Positions 24,171-35,440 of a stretch of DNA of 64,000 nt are shown in pieces (position 1 is the stretch's first letter; each line of letters starts with the position of its first letter). Source of the stretch: Raphanus sativus (lineage: Eukaryota > Streptophyta > Magnoliopsida > Brassicales > Brassicaceae). The notes beneath the pieces were generated by a model that saw nothing but the letters and a program-made list of their open reading frames with translations, was not told the origin of the DNA and searched no databases. The stretch covers positions 27,131,043-27,195,042 of the forward strand of contig NC_079516.1 in NCBI RefSeq assembly GCF_000801105.2. The letters are read 5' to 3'. Position numbers and translations under genes: made by a program.

Positions 24171-24490
24171 TTTTTTCCAGAAAGAAATCAATAAAAATAC
24201 TACAAAAAGTATCTTCTTCAGTATCTGAAACTAATATTGATGATTTGCCACATAAATCCGATGAAAGGAAAGACAAAAGAAAATCTCCTCCAGTACATGA
24301 GGCCAATATTGATGATTTTCCATTTGACTCTAGTGGATTACCCTGCAAATCAAAGAGACGAAGTTAGACGTAGATATCTAAATAAATTTCCATGTCAACC
24401 TTATGGTCATAAATTTAAACAAATATCGACAGGAGGTGCAACAAGGAGTTTCAATCCAGCTTGGTTTGATCAGAATGGTAGTTGGCTAGA
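24171..24490 (+). pseudogene. second hAT transposase, N-terminal fragment
   Basis: This is homologous to the start of the transposase at 16643. It has SVSETNIDDLPHKSDERKDK and, after a frameshift near 24340, YPANQRDEVRRRYLNKFPCQ followed by PYGHKFKQIS and FNPAWFDQNGSWL. The upstream leader (24029-24170, with GGTTGACTTGGTTTCTCTGA) matches the sister copy as well. The codon after SWL is split by the LTR retrotransposon at 24491; the frame resumes at 30452. Confidence 0.9.
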
Positions 24491-24859
24491 TGATAAAGAT
24501 GCGGAAGCTACAAGAAACAGAGACTCAACAAGATGCGGAAGTCCTGAAGAATCAATAGAGTCTCGTCGTCGTTGATACTCTCAACTCACGACAAGGAAGG
24601 GTTTTGATATTGGTGATGCTCTCGTCAAGATCAAATGAATTAGAGTACTCCTCTAAGTGCTATCAAGCTCTGAATTGCAATTGCTATTAATCAAAATAAG
24701 TTGTTCTTTACAAAACGTCGCAGGTCATTTATAAAGACCTTGAAACTAAAATCCATCCTAATCTACAAAAGATTCATATCTATCCTAATAAACCGAAAAC
24801 AAAACACCAAAATAAAAAGAAAACCGTTGGGCCCAAGAAAGCCTATGTACGCTACATCA
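24491..24859 (-). repeat. 3' LTR of the retrotransposon
   Basis: The LTR starts TGATAAAGATG and ends GCTACATCA on the plus strand (TGAT...ATCA ends). It is almost identical to 30082-30451. It is the 3' LTR because the coding strand is minus. No strongly purine-rich tract was seen at its inner edge. Confidence 0.93.
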
Positions 24860-25042
24860 GGTTCCACCGGGTAGAGAAGGATTCGTCCACGAATCCGGAT
24901 GGTCTGGTTCGCCATGGAACGGAGACAGATGCTTGACGTTGAAGACGTCTGAAGTGCGCAAATGAGGCGGTAGCTGGACGCGATACGCATTCGGGTTGAT
25001 GCGTTCAAGCACTTTGATCGGTCCAATCTTCTTTGACTTGAG

Positions 25043-28000
25043 CTAATTGTACTCGCAGAGAGGAAGTCTGTCACGAGTTAAGTATACCCAGACAAGATCA
25101 CCAGGTTCAAAGAGTACCTCCCGCCTCTTAGTATCAGCAGCATCCTTATACTTCGCTGCCGAGGAAGACAAATTCTCCTGAGATTGACGATGAACACCCT
25201 GTATGTCTTTAATAAAATCAATAGCCTCTCCATGGTGTCGTACACGATCGGGTGCAGTGGTAAGATCAAGCGGACAACGCGGAACGATGCCATAGACAAC
25301 TCGAAAAGGATAGTAACCAAGGCTCCGATTGAGGGCATGGTTGTAGGCGAACTCCGCATGCCCAAGCTTGGAATCCCATGATCTGATATTATCACCCACT
25401 AGGCACCGTAAGAGATTCCCAAGAGACCTATTAACAACCTCCGTTTGACCATCTGATTGAGGATGGTAAGCAGTACTCATATCCAACGAAGTACCAAGTA
25501 ACTTCCATAAAGAACGCCAGAAATGGCCAAGAAAGCGCGTGTCGCGATCGGAGACAATGGACGTAGGAAGACCATGTAACCTGTATACTTCCCAAAAGAA
25601 CAAGGTCGCAACATTTACAGCATCAGTGGTCTTCTTACATGCAATGAAGTGTGCCATTTTAGAGAACCTGTCGACGACCACAAAAATGGAGTCATGTCCT
25701 GGCCAGTGTTGTTAAAACCGGACCGGCAAGCGAACTAGATTTTTTTGAGTCATGGGTCAATGTGGTTCGACCAGGTTCGATCCGGTTCTATCCGGATTTA
25801 ATTAGACTAAACTAAATTTAATGATATTTTGAATATGTATATTCTTACAAAGATAAAGATCATATCAAATAAAATATTTCAATAATCATAATGTTTAGAA
25901 ATTTTTAAAAAGTAACAAACTAAAAATGTAATAAAAGTAATAAAACAATTTAATAATCCAAATCTCAAATCAATAGAAAAACATATTTAAATTTTATTCT
26001 CCTGGTTTTTGTCACTCCAAATCTTCATCACCTTTACAAAAATTATAGACACATTAGTTAAAAATTTATACTATGAAACAATTAAAAATTATACCATGAT
26101 TGAGTTCTTCAAATCTAAGTTTTCAATTTTTAAAATCTTCGAAACAAAAACAATACCTTGAGAAGTAGATACCTTGAGAGTTGCAGTCTTGCATAGACGT
26201 CAAAGACTCAAGAGAAAAATATGAGATGGCTTTACCTTATTAATCTGAATCCTATTTTTATTTTAAAAAGGAAATTTTAATTGTTTTACTAATAAATTTT
26301 TGGTTTAATACAAGAACCAGGGTTTAACCGGTTTATTGGGTCGCCGGTTCATGGGTTTTTAACGGTTCGATAGGGGTTTTTAACCGGTTCAATTATAGTT
26401 GGGTTTTGGCATTAACCCAACCCGCATTTGTGTCCGGTTCGTGGTTGAACCTGGTCCGACCGCCGGTCCGGTCCGGGTTTAATAACACTGGTACTCCTCG
26501 CTGAGTACGCGGCAAACCCATAACAAAATCCATACTAACGTAAGTCCAAGGTTGTGTAGGGATATGCAAAGGAAGGTACAGACCCGAGTTGTTCGTGCGG
26601 CCCTTATTCTGTTGACACACTCTACAGCGCTCAACAAATCTTTCCACATCACGACGAACCGTAGGCCAGAAATAGGACGCCGTTACAAGCTGGAGTGTGC
26701 GATCTCTCCCCACATGTCCCTCATTATGTAGTTCCTGAATTATTTGCAGACGAAGACTGTACTCTGGAACACATAGCTTCGTCGCTTTGAACAAGTAACC
26801 ATCCTGCAAGGTGTAATCCGAGTATGGACCCTGCGATGTTTCTGAAAATATCTGGAGAAAAAAGGATCTGTGGGATACAAATCAGCGAACACAGCAAAGC
26901 CAGGCACCGTCGAATGGAGTGTAGTTAACAACCCGTGTCTCCTGCTTAGGGCGACTGCAACTCTGTTCGTCTTTCCCGACTGATGCCGTATTGCAAAAGT
27001 AAATTGCTGCAAATAAGAAATCCAAGCAGCATGGCGAGCTGAAACCTTTGCCTGGCTATCAAGATGGCGCAGAGCGTCATGGTCGGTAAAGAGAACAAAC
27101 TCCCGATGGACGAGATAGTGACGCCAGTGCTTAATAGCCTGCACAATCGCGTAAAACTCAACATCGTAAGTGCTGTAACGTCCACGCGCGCCTGCAAGTT
27201 TCTCACTGTAAAACGCCACTGGTCTCCCGTTTTGGCTAAGTACAGCCCCAATGCCGATCTTAGAGGCGTCGCAATGAAGCTCGAAGGTGGCAGAGAAATC
27301 CGGTAAAACCAGAATAGGAGCCGATGTGAGCTTCTGTTTGATGAGTGCGAAAGCCTTTGTCGCGTCCTCTGTTCAGTCAAACTTGCCTTCCTTCATGCAG
27401 TTAGTAATTGGTGCCATGATTGCACTAAAGTTGTTGACAAATCTGCGATAAAAGGAGGCGAGACCATGAAAGCTTCGCACCTCTGACACCGTCTTCGGAA
27501 TGGGCCATGACCGCACAGCCTCTATCTTACTAGCGTCAACTGACAAGCCTTGATCAGAGATCACATATCCGAGAAAAAGGACCTGAGAAACACCAAATTC
27601 ACACTTCTGTTTTGCAGCGAAGAGTTGTTCGGAGCGTAGCACTGTCAACACTTTGCGCAAGTGGTCCTTATGATCTTCTAACGATGCACTGAAAATAAGG
27701 ATATCGTCGAAGTAGAGGACAACAAAGCGACCAATAAAAGGTGTCAAGGCCTGATTCATGATCCTCATGAACGTGCTTGGCGCATTAGATAATCCAAACG
27801 GCATGACAAGCCATTCAAATAGACCTTCTCTCGTCTTAAACGCCGTCTTCCACTCATCTCCAGGCCTAATACGGATCTGATGATATCCACTTTTGGGATC
27901 AATTTTTGAAAAAGACCTTGGCGGTTCCGATTTGGTCTAAGAGATCGTCCAGCCTGGGAATCGGAAACCTGTAGCGAATCGTTATCTTGTTGATAGCTCT

Positions 28001-28465
28001 ACTGTCAACACACATTCTCCACGTTCCATCCTTCTTCGGAATTAATAGCGCAGGAACTGCACACGGGCTGAGGCTCTCTTTAATATGACCCTTGCGCAAT
28101 AAGTCTTCCACCTATCGTCGCAGCTCCTCATGTTCAGCCGGACTCATCCGGTAATGGGGCCTGTTAGGTAGCGTAGCTCCTGGTACCAGATCAATATGAT
28201 GCTGGATCGAGCGTAGGGGAGGCAAGCCTTGAGGCAATTCCGCAGGGAACACATCCTCGAATTCACCAAGTACCGCAGACAAAAGTGGAGCTGGCTGAAG
28301 TGTGGACACACGGGAATCAGAAGCAGGGAATAAAGCCAGTGCGAAGCCCTCCGTTTGTAGTTCTAACATAAAAGTCGTGTAAGAACAGAGTAACGTTGTC
28401 GGGCGTGATAGCTGCTGATCGCGAATAGGAGGTGGCGGAGTAATCGCCTCTTGAGAAGGGGTCAA
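25043..28465 (-). pseudogene. gypsy reverse transcriptase, RNase H and integrase, broken
   Basis: In order on the minus strand: linker and RT start ([36 protein letters not shown]); RT core after a frame break near 27900 ([27 protein letters not shown]); RNase H around 27300-26900 (VAFYSEKLAGARGRYSTYD, FVLFTDHDALRHL); integrase zinc region (NEGHVGRDRT, RCRVCQQNKG); then the catalytic core ([34 protein letters not shown]) and a C-terminal segment ending near 25043. A hAT MITE (25704-26490) interrupts the core just after RTQRG. Several frameshifts separate the pieces, so no functional polyprotein remains. Confidence 0.9.
25704..26490. mobile_element. hAT-type MITE inside the retrotransposon integrase
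   Basis: The ends CAGTGTTGTTAAAACCGG and, inverted, CAGTGTTATTAAACCCGG are near-identical, followed on both sides by repeated CCGGACC/GGTCCGG and GAACC motifs. The 787-bp interior is AT-rich without transposase. Flanking 8-mers (GTCCTGGC, GTACTCCT) do not give a clean duplication, so class rests on the termini, which resemble those of the MITE at 6084. Confidence 0.8.
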
Positions 28466-30032
28466 AACAATCTGATGTGTCTCCCAGATAAAACTATATG
28501 TATTCCTGCACCATCGTGAATGATCTTTCTATCGAACTCCCAAGGACACCCAAATATCAGATGGCTAATATCCATTGATGCGATGTCAAAATATGTGTGA
28601 TCCTTATAATGAGGACCAATAGAGAAGGGAACTAGAACTCGTTGAGTGACACGCATGCTGCTAGATTCTGTTATCCAACCGAGCGAGTAAGGAGCAGGAT
28701 GATGTTCGCGAATCAAACCTAGTTTATTGACTGCATCGTCAGATATAATGTTCCGCGAACTGCCCGAGTCGATGATGAACGTACACACACGCCCTCTGAT
28801 GGTGCAGGTTGACTTAAAAATATTTGTTCGGAGCCACTGTTCATCTTGGCGACGAGGAATTGTGCAGGAACGACGGACCACCAATAAATGCCCTGTATCG
28901 CCCGTCGTTGTAAGAACCTTATTGGCGTTATCGATATCATCCTCATCCTCGTACGAGTCATACACAGGAGTTTGATCTTCTTTTGTGTCATCAGCAAGTA
29001 AACCCCGACGTGTCTGATTAGGACAAGCGGACAAACGGTGCCCAGTTTCGCCACAACCATAGCATTTGATAGTAGCAGGGCGTGTAGAACGCCTCAAATT
29101 CTGATCCTCTGGCTGTGTTGCAGGACGGTTCGCCTGAGAAGAAGATTCTGCTTCCTTAGCTTGTGCAGGTGTAGCAGTGGACCCGGAGGTGCGCGAGCGA
29201 TTGGACTGGTTGCTCCAACTCGAAGTCTTCTGTTGCTGTTCGAAAGTAGCTGCTCGTCGGTGAGCCTCAGCGATCGTCATAGGATCAAATTGCGCCATTG
29301 CTGTCTGCAACTGTGATCGGAGACCACCGATGAACCTTGCCACGAGTTGCTCTGGACTATCAAAGATATCCGTTCGTGTGAGCAATAGGGAGAACTCCTC
29401 TGCATAGTCGTCAACAGACCTTGACCCTTGTCGTAGGTTCTGTAAACGGTTATAGACGGTTCGGTCATAGTTATGCGGGAAAAAGGTAGCACGGAGATGC
29501 TTTTTCAGCTTTTCCCACGAATTAATGGGTGCCTTGCCGTTACGGTGACGAGTCACGTTAACTTGTTTCCACCATGATGCTGTGTGCCCACGAAACTTCA
29601 TAGCCACTAGGGGAACACGTCGATCATCTGGTACTCGCTTAAAGTCCAGTATTTCTTCAACAGTGACCAACCAATCGAGAAGAGCTTCTCCTCGTGATCC
29701 ACCATTGAACTCAGGGATGTCAATCTTGAAACCTGTCTCCCAACGTAGGTCTGGAAGATGGTCGCGATTGATAGGCTCCGCACGACGACGTGTATCAGGC
29801 GTTGGTTGCCTAAAGGACCAAACCAGGCAAACGGGTTATCGTCGTCTTCTTCTTCCTCTGTGTGCAAAGGGTTAAGTGCTGCGAAGCGTTGATTCATCGT
29901 CTCTTCTATCTCATGAAGTGACGCTTGAATCGTTCGTTGAATATCTTCTCTCCAAGCCGCCAATTCAGTACGTAACTCAGCCCATTCAGGAGTATCACAA
30001 AGTGGGGCATCATTAGTTCTTTTTGGAGGCAT
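28462..30032 (-). pseudogene. gypsy gag and protease region, frameshifted
   Basis: The frame opens MPPKRTNDAP at 30032 with a coiled-coil-like N-terminus (WAELRTELAAWREDIQ). It shifts near 29820 and continues as a 402-residue frame from 29670. That frame has the retrotransposon gag domain (FRGHTASWWKQV, LKKHLRATFFP, GSRSVDDYAEEFSLLL, ARFIGGLRSQLQ), a CCHC zinc knuckle (CYGCGETGHRLSAC) and a protease motif (FIIDSGSSRNIISDDAV). Gag forms the particle and the protease would cut the polyprotein. A stop at 28462 separates it from the reverse transcriptase. Confidence 0.9.
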
Positions 30033-30067
30033 TATCACAAGTGGATTTGATTTCCCGGAACGTTTCG

Positions 30068-30079
30068 TGTCTGATACCA
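30068..30079 (-). other. primer-binding site, tRNA-iMet type
   Basis: On the minus strand TGGTATCAGACA lies two bases inside the 5' LTR and matches the complement of the 3' end of initiator tRNA-Met (TGGTATCAGAGC) over its first ten bases. It primes minus-strand cDNA synthesis in this retrotransposon class. Confidence 0.85.
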
Positions 30080-30081
30080 AC

Positions 30082-30451
30082 TGATAGAGATGCGGAAGCT
30101 ACAAGAAACAGAGACTCAACAAGATGCGGAAGTCCTGAAGAATCAATAGAGTCTCGTCGTCGTTGATACTCTCAACTCACGACAAGGAAGGGTTTTGATA
30201 TTGGCGATGCTCTCGTCAAGATCAAATGAATTAGAGTACTCCTCTAAGTGCTATCAAGCTCTGAATTGCAATTGCTATTAATCAAAATAAGTTGTTCATT
30301 ACAAAACGTTGCAGGTCGTTTATAAAAGACCTTGAAACTAAAATCCATCCTAATCTACAAAAGATTTATATCTATCCTAATAAACCGAAAACAAAACACC
30401 AAAATAAAAAGAAAACCGTTGGGCCCAAGAAAGCCTATGTACGCTACATCA
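30082..30451 (-). repeat. 5' LTR of the retrotransposon
   Basis: It matches 24491-24859 throughout. It is adjacent to the primer-binding site on its inner side and to the CTAGA duplication on its outer side. The element promoter would lie here, reading leftward. Confidence 0.93.
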
Positions 30452-30456
30452 CTAGA

Positions 30457-32506
30457 GTATAGCATATCTAAAGAAGGTGCATTTTTCTTGTATTGCTACT
30501 TATTTGAAGATGAGGTACGAAAGCAAGGTGCAAGTGATGCATCTGTGAAAGAAGTGTTTAATAGTTGGAATAAGCCAAATAGATATTGCTTACTCATATG
30601 GGTAAACCCCCCAGCAGTTTTCACATTATTGCTGCTCAGAAATGTGAGGATTTGATGAACCAACATCAATCTATAGTACATGCTCTGTTTAAGCAAGATG
30701 ATAAGGTGAAAAATGAGTTTCGTATTCGCTTAAATGCTTCGATTGATGCTTCAAGATTCTTATTACGACATGGATTACCTTTTCGTGACCATGGTGAGAA
30801 AGAAGAGGATGCGAACAAAGAAAACTTCTTGCAGCTTTTGAAATACACAGAAGAACAGAATGATGATATAAGTGAGGTCATTCTGAAAAATGCTCCAGAA
30901 AATAACCAGATTATTTCTTCCAAGATTCAAAAAGATATTGTCCATTCCTTTGCAGAATCAAGTATGACAAGCTATTTTAGAAGAAATTGGTCATAGTGTG
31001 TTTGGTTTTCTGGTTGATGAGTCTACTGATGTCTCTCATAAGAGCAAATGGATGTGTTTTCGGTTTGTTGATAAAAGGGGAGCAATCAAAGAACATTTAT
31101 TGGAGTTGTTCATGTAAAAGAAACATCTTCATTAACTCTGAAGTCTGCTATAGATGATTTGTTTGCTAGATATCAGATGAGCATTACAAAGGTGCGGGCA
31201 AGGTTATGATAGAGCTAGTAATATTAGGGGTGAGTTTAATGGGTTGAGATCATTGGTTGCTAGAGAAAGCAGTTCAGCATCACTGTTTCGCTCATCAGCT
31301 GCAGATAGTTGTGGTGGCTGTTGCAAAAAGGAACTTTGACATTGATGATTTTTTCGATATGATTTCTACATTGTTGAATGTTGTTGGGGTTTCTTGTAAA
31401 CGACAAGATATGTTTCGAGAAATTCAGCATGAAGAATTATAAAAAGGAATAAAAAATGGTGACGTTAAGATTGGAACATGACAAATCAGGAACGTTCTTT
31501 ATCAAGACCTGCAACTACTCGTTGGGGTACCCATCACAAAACATTGTTGAGGTTGTAAGAATTGTTTTCTACTACCATTAAAGTTCTTGAGTATATCCAA
31601 GATGAGGGTTGGGAAGATTTACAGAAACGTCAAGCATGTGGTCTTCTCAAATACTTTCACATATTTAACTGTGTGTTCTATTTGCATCTTATGTTACATA
31701 TTTTGGGGCTCACTGTGAATTTGTCATTGACTTTGCAACAGAAAGATCAAGATATTTTAAATGCTATGTCACTGGTAGAATCCACTAAGCGAGAGTTTCA
31801 AAAGTTTAGAGATGATGGTTGGGATTCGCTTATGGCTAAAGTTGCTTCTTTCTGTAAGAAACCAAATGTTGAGATGCTCATCATGGAAGAAGATTTTGTT
31901 GATCTTAGGAATCCAAGAAAGAGAACCAACATAAGCAATATGCATCATTATAAGGTCAACTGCTTTTGCACGGTTATAGATTTTCAAATTCAAGAATACA
32001 ACGTTCGTTTTACAGAGATAACCATTGAATTACTTATCTGTATGGCGGCTTTAAACCCAATTAAATTATTTCATGGATTTGACAAAGATAAGCTGTTGGT
32101 GATCTAAGTTATATCCAGATGATTTTAGCTATGGTGAGATTTTACCTCTAGAGCAACAACTTGATATCTATATGGATAATATACATAGAGACGAAAGGTT
32201 TAAGAGTGTAGAATATTTTGGAGATTTTTCATGTTCGATGGTGAAAACTCAAAAGCATTTAGCACATCGCTTTGTTTACAGACATTTAAAGTTGGTTCTA
32301 ACTTTGCCAATTGCTACCGCAAGTGTTGAAATATGTTTTTCAGCAATGAAATTAGTGAAGACAGCTGCAAGGTAACCGAATTGGAGATCAGTTTTTAGGT
32401 GATTGTACAGTTTTCTTTATTGACAAAGAGTTATTTGACTCAGTTTCAAATGAGAAAACGATTAAAAAATTCCATATGATGAATGAGCGACAATTCTACC
32501 CGTCAC
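30457..32506 (+). pseudogene. second hAT transposase, remainder
   Basis: This resumes after the retrotransposon with EYSISKEGAFFLYCYLFEDE. It continues through the DUF4371-like region (ASIDASRFLLRHGLPFRDHG), the first Asp region (FLVDESTDVSH), HCFAHQLQIVVVAVAK, and AACGLLKYF-like helices. The hAT dimerisation motif LPIATASVEICFSAMKLVKT follows near 32310, and the end is near 32500. Numerous stops and frameshifts are present. It retains the segment KVRARL/ITKV around 31180 that is deleted in the sister copy. It is clearly decayed. Confidence 0.9.
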
Positions 32507-32814
32507 TGACTATATCACCTCCCTGAACCACCCTATCGTATCTATGCCTGACTCTATTCTTTGTGCCATGCTGCAGAATCTCTTTTAAGCCTTCTCTCTT
32601 TTAATTCGCATAATTTCGTCTTCACTGGGACTCGAAGCCCAGACCTACTGGTATAGAAGCATTAATAAACCCTTAATCAAATCATTGGATCAAAGAGGCT
32701 TCACATAAGAATTGTTTTTTATTTGTTGGATTTCTTATAAAATATTATTTTTAATTTTATTTAATTGTATTTCATATTTTGCCCCACTACATTTATTTTC
32801 TAGATCCGCTACCG

Positions 32815-33286
32815 AACATGACAACACCCATCAGTTTACCTACTTTCTTCACATTCCTAACCTCTCAGAACCTCGACAGATTTGAAGGCGCTCACAGATT
32901 TGATGGCTAAAGAAACTAACAGGATGGTCTCAACAAGCAGATTTAGACCAAGGCTTCCTTTATTGTTTTCTCTCGTTTGTCCCATGTGTTTCTAAATTCC
33001 TGGACTCAAAGTTTAGATGTTTATCCATTTCCCCTCAATCAACCCATTCTCGAGATTTGATGGTTCAATAAGTTTCTTGCTTTTCTTAGTAAATAACCTT
33101 AACTGGAATGTGATATAATGATTGCCTAGGTACTCTAAACCAATGACAAAATGGAATAGTGTTCTACTATATATCTACTGTCTACCAGAAGTTTTACGTT
33201 ACAAATAACAGATATTAATAAAAATAGTGAGACCGATCGACGTCTGCGGAGACTAGATGATATAGGAAGTCTTGTCAAAATCTTAC
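32815..33286. other. host DNA between the second hAT and the PCHL-like gene
   Basis: This starts with the right TSD (AACATGAC). It is minus-strand downstream flank of the PCHL-like gene. Short exon-like frames (for example KKSKKLIEPSNLENGLIEGK on the minus strand near 33070) can be read, but no family is recognised. Confidence 0.3.
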
Positions 33287-33339
33287 ATGTTTGGAATTCA
33301 ACTGAAGCCTCTGATATCTTAGTCTTGGCTTTCTTGTCT
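33287..33339 (-). other. possible extra exon of the PCHL-like gene
   Basis: The acceptor ACATAG is followed by 53 bases and the donor CAT|GTAAG. Joined to the donor at 33398 it reads in frame ARDLRDKKAKTKISEASVEF, then QT. It would replace the stop codon at 33394 and imply further exons downstream, where the hAT elements have inserted. The supporting evidence is only splice signals and frame. Confidence 0.4.
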
Positions 33340-33393
33340 CTATGTTGTAATGATAGCGAGGATGATCTGGATGATGATTTTGCTTATTTTTTC

Positions 33394-34887
33394 CTACCTT
33401 AAATCCCGAGCATTCCAAACCATGAGAGAACCGGTCTTTTTAAGACCATAAGGGTTTAAACCACTCAGAGCCTTCCCCATCAGTGCCATGGCTGCAATAC
33501 TCGGATACTGTTTCTTCTCCAACTCCTTTTGGTTCTCTGGCTCAAAGTTAACTTCTTGTTGCCCTTCTGGTTGATTAGCTTTCTTCTTGCACCACCTCTG
33601 GATCCATGGATGCTGAAGCGTAACGTCTTCTCCTCCCTGGTTAATTTCTGGAGTGACGGGTTCTTGATTTCTTGGTTGGAGATTGTTGATCCCAGACTTC
33701 AAGATTTCAAGAAAAAGTTTATTATTGTTGTTCCCTTTTTGGCCCGGAGATGCGACTTCATTCTTCATCAGGCTCTTGGTTTCACCGTGTCCGCTGGAAT
33801 CCGAGGCTGCTGTTGTTTTCAGACGCTTCACCCATCTACTGCTGGGTTCCATTTCTGGTTCCAACCGCACTCGTTTGCAGTCTCTTGACAGAAAGTGATC
33901 CACGTTCATACTTAGAGTAGCCGAGTTGCTTGTTTCACCTTGGTGCCCATCTACTGAGTTCTCTCCATCCGGAACTAGAGGAGGCTCTTCATTCATGTCA
34001 GGTATTTCAGTTCTAGGAATGGCTGAATCGCCTCTTCTTCCTTTGCCCTACAGATATTTTCAAATAGCAATAAATATGGTCTCAAATGGGCTTTTTGAGT
34101 AGATTGACCAATGCGTACCTTAGTTGATGATGATGAAATAGAGCCTGTCAAGAAGAATAAGAATCAGAAACGTATGAGGATAGAAAAAGTAAACAGCTAA
34201 TGAAAAGACTTTCAATATACCTGAAAGATGTATTGTCTGAAGTTTATCCATTTCCAAGATATCAGTCTCTGCAGATGATTCATTTTGTCTCGGCCCATCT
34301 TCCTCGGTGTCCTTTGAGCTTTCTAGAGACTGCAGCCTTACTCCACCTCTATATTGGTGATCTACGTTAGGAAACAGATCAAGATAGCCACCAAAAATCT
34401 TCCCTTTCAGTTTCATGGAACCCTTCAGTAGCTGATGACCATCTTCCTCTGGCAAGTTGATCTCTCCCGAGACTCGTTGAACCGAATCAACCGTTGCGTA
34501 AAACCTCACCGGTCTCATCAACTCTAGCAGGTTCTGTGTAGTCTTTTCTTGAACTGGGAAATCAAGATGGTTACTGGAACTGAACTTCTCTTTGTCTCCT
34601 TGCGCATTCATCCAGGACATTCTATTACCACCCACCACAGCTTTTGAGCTTGAACCCACATCGCTTTTGATACGATTTCTCTTCTGAGAAACCTTGAACA
34701 TAGGAAACGGCAATACCTCTTGGTCAGGTCTTTTATCTTCAGGCTTGATCAAGTCCTTGGACTGATCATGAAACTTCACTTCATTACCTAACTGAGTCCA
34801 ACGACCTAAGCAAGCAGATTCATGACCTTGGACTGAAGAAGCTTTGCTCATTTTTTTCCCCTCTATAATCATGCCATGTTCAGACAT
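33394..34887 (-). CDS. PCH1/PCHL-like protein (phytochrome B-associated)
   Basis: The proposed coding exons are 34887-34221, 34144-34119 and 34047-33394 (448 codons plus stop). Splice sites read CAG|GTATAT, TGACAG|GC, AAG|GTACGC and CTGTAG|GG, and phases agree across both introns. The start Met (MSEHGMIIEGKKMSK) lies 18 bases inside an exon that begins after TTTTGCAG. Recognised features are the N-terminal LGRWTQLGNEVKFHD, and at the C-terminus HPWIQRWCKKK and SIAAMALMGKALSGLNPYG. I associate these with Arabidopsis PCH1 and PCHL, which bind phytochrome B in nuclear photobodies and slow its dark reversion. The protein is otherwise low-complexity and hydrophilic. An alternative last donor (AAG|GTAGGA at 33398) would skip the stop and join an exon at 33339-33287 in frame. 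Identity is from memory of the family, not a search. Confidence 0.66.
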
Positions 34888-35440
34888 TGTAACCCAACAG
34901 ATCTTCTGCAAAAGTTCTGACCAAACCACATGTAAGTAAATTACAGTTTCTTTTCTAAAACATTTTAGAAAAATGATCATTTTTTCCTCATCAAGTTTCA
35001 AGATTTAACACAGATATATAAACTTCGATTCGAAATTCATGGACGATTACAGAAAATATCAACATATTTGTCTTTCAATCTATTCTCCAACATAAAAGAC
35101 AAGCAATATGCATAAGTTTTCACTTACACAACATATAAATCTATGCACGCGATGAGCAGATTTTATCATTAAGAGAATCTGAGGTTTAGATTATTACCAG
35201 AGATCAGAAGAATACGTGGAGTGGCACTGTCCAAATAACGAATATATAACAACAAAGGATGAAAGCTCGATTTATTCTCTCTCTCTCTCAAGAAAAGGAA
35301 AAGTCTTAACCACAATTTATCACAGTATCTCTTCGTCTTCTTCTTCTTGATGAAAGAAAAAGAAAACAATCAGAAGGAAACGAGCAAGAAGAAGAAGGCG
35401 AATATCTCTTCTACGACAAGGAGTTAAAAAGAAACCTCGT
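34888..35440 (-). promoter_or_regulatory. 5' untranslated exon, leader intron and promoter flank of the PCHL-like gene
   Basis: A leader intron is likely from 35197 (donor CTCTG|GTAATA) to 34906 (acceptor TTTTGCAG), placing a non-coding first exon upstream of 35198. That exon region is rich in CTTCTT/GAGAGA, as in many plant leaders. No specific operator or light-response box is claimed. Confidence 0.45.

Larger units (their letters stand above)
24491..30451 (-). mobile_element. young Ty3/gypsy LTR retrotransposon, full length
   Basis: Two near-identical LTRs (24491-24859 and 30082-30451) flank a minus-strand gag-pol region. The 5-bp target duplication CTAGA is perfect (24486-24490 and 30452-30456). 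Beside the 5' LTR is a primer-binding site TGGTATCAGA complementary to initiator tRNA-Met. By eye the LTRs differ by about six substitutions and one indel, so insertion is fairly recent. The coding region is nevertheless broken by frameshifts and stops and by a hAT MITE in the integrase, so it is non-autonomous now. Confidence 0.95.
17337..32814 (+). mobile_element. second hAT element, expanded to 15.5 kb by nested insertions
   Basis: The left terminus CAGTGGCGAACCTACG (17337) and right terminus ...TTTTCTAGATCCGCTACCG (32814) match the two ends of the hAT at 14175-17189. The flanking 8-mers AGCATGAC (17329-17336) and AACATGAC (32815-32822) agree at seven of eight bases. Homology to the sister copy is found at 17337 to ~17515, 21276 to ~21320, 23957-24490 and 30452-32814. 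The gaps are later insertions: a composite block, a Helitron and an LTR retrotransposon. It is oriented opposite to the sister copy, so the two 5' ends face each other across about 150 bp. Confidence 0.9.
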
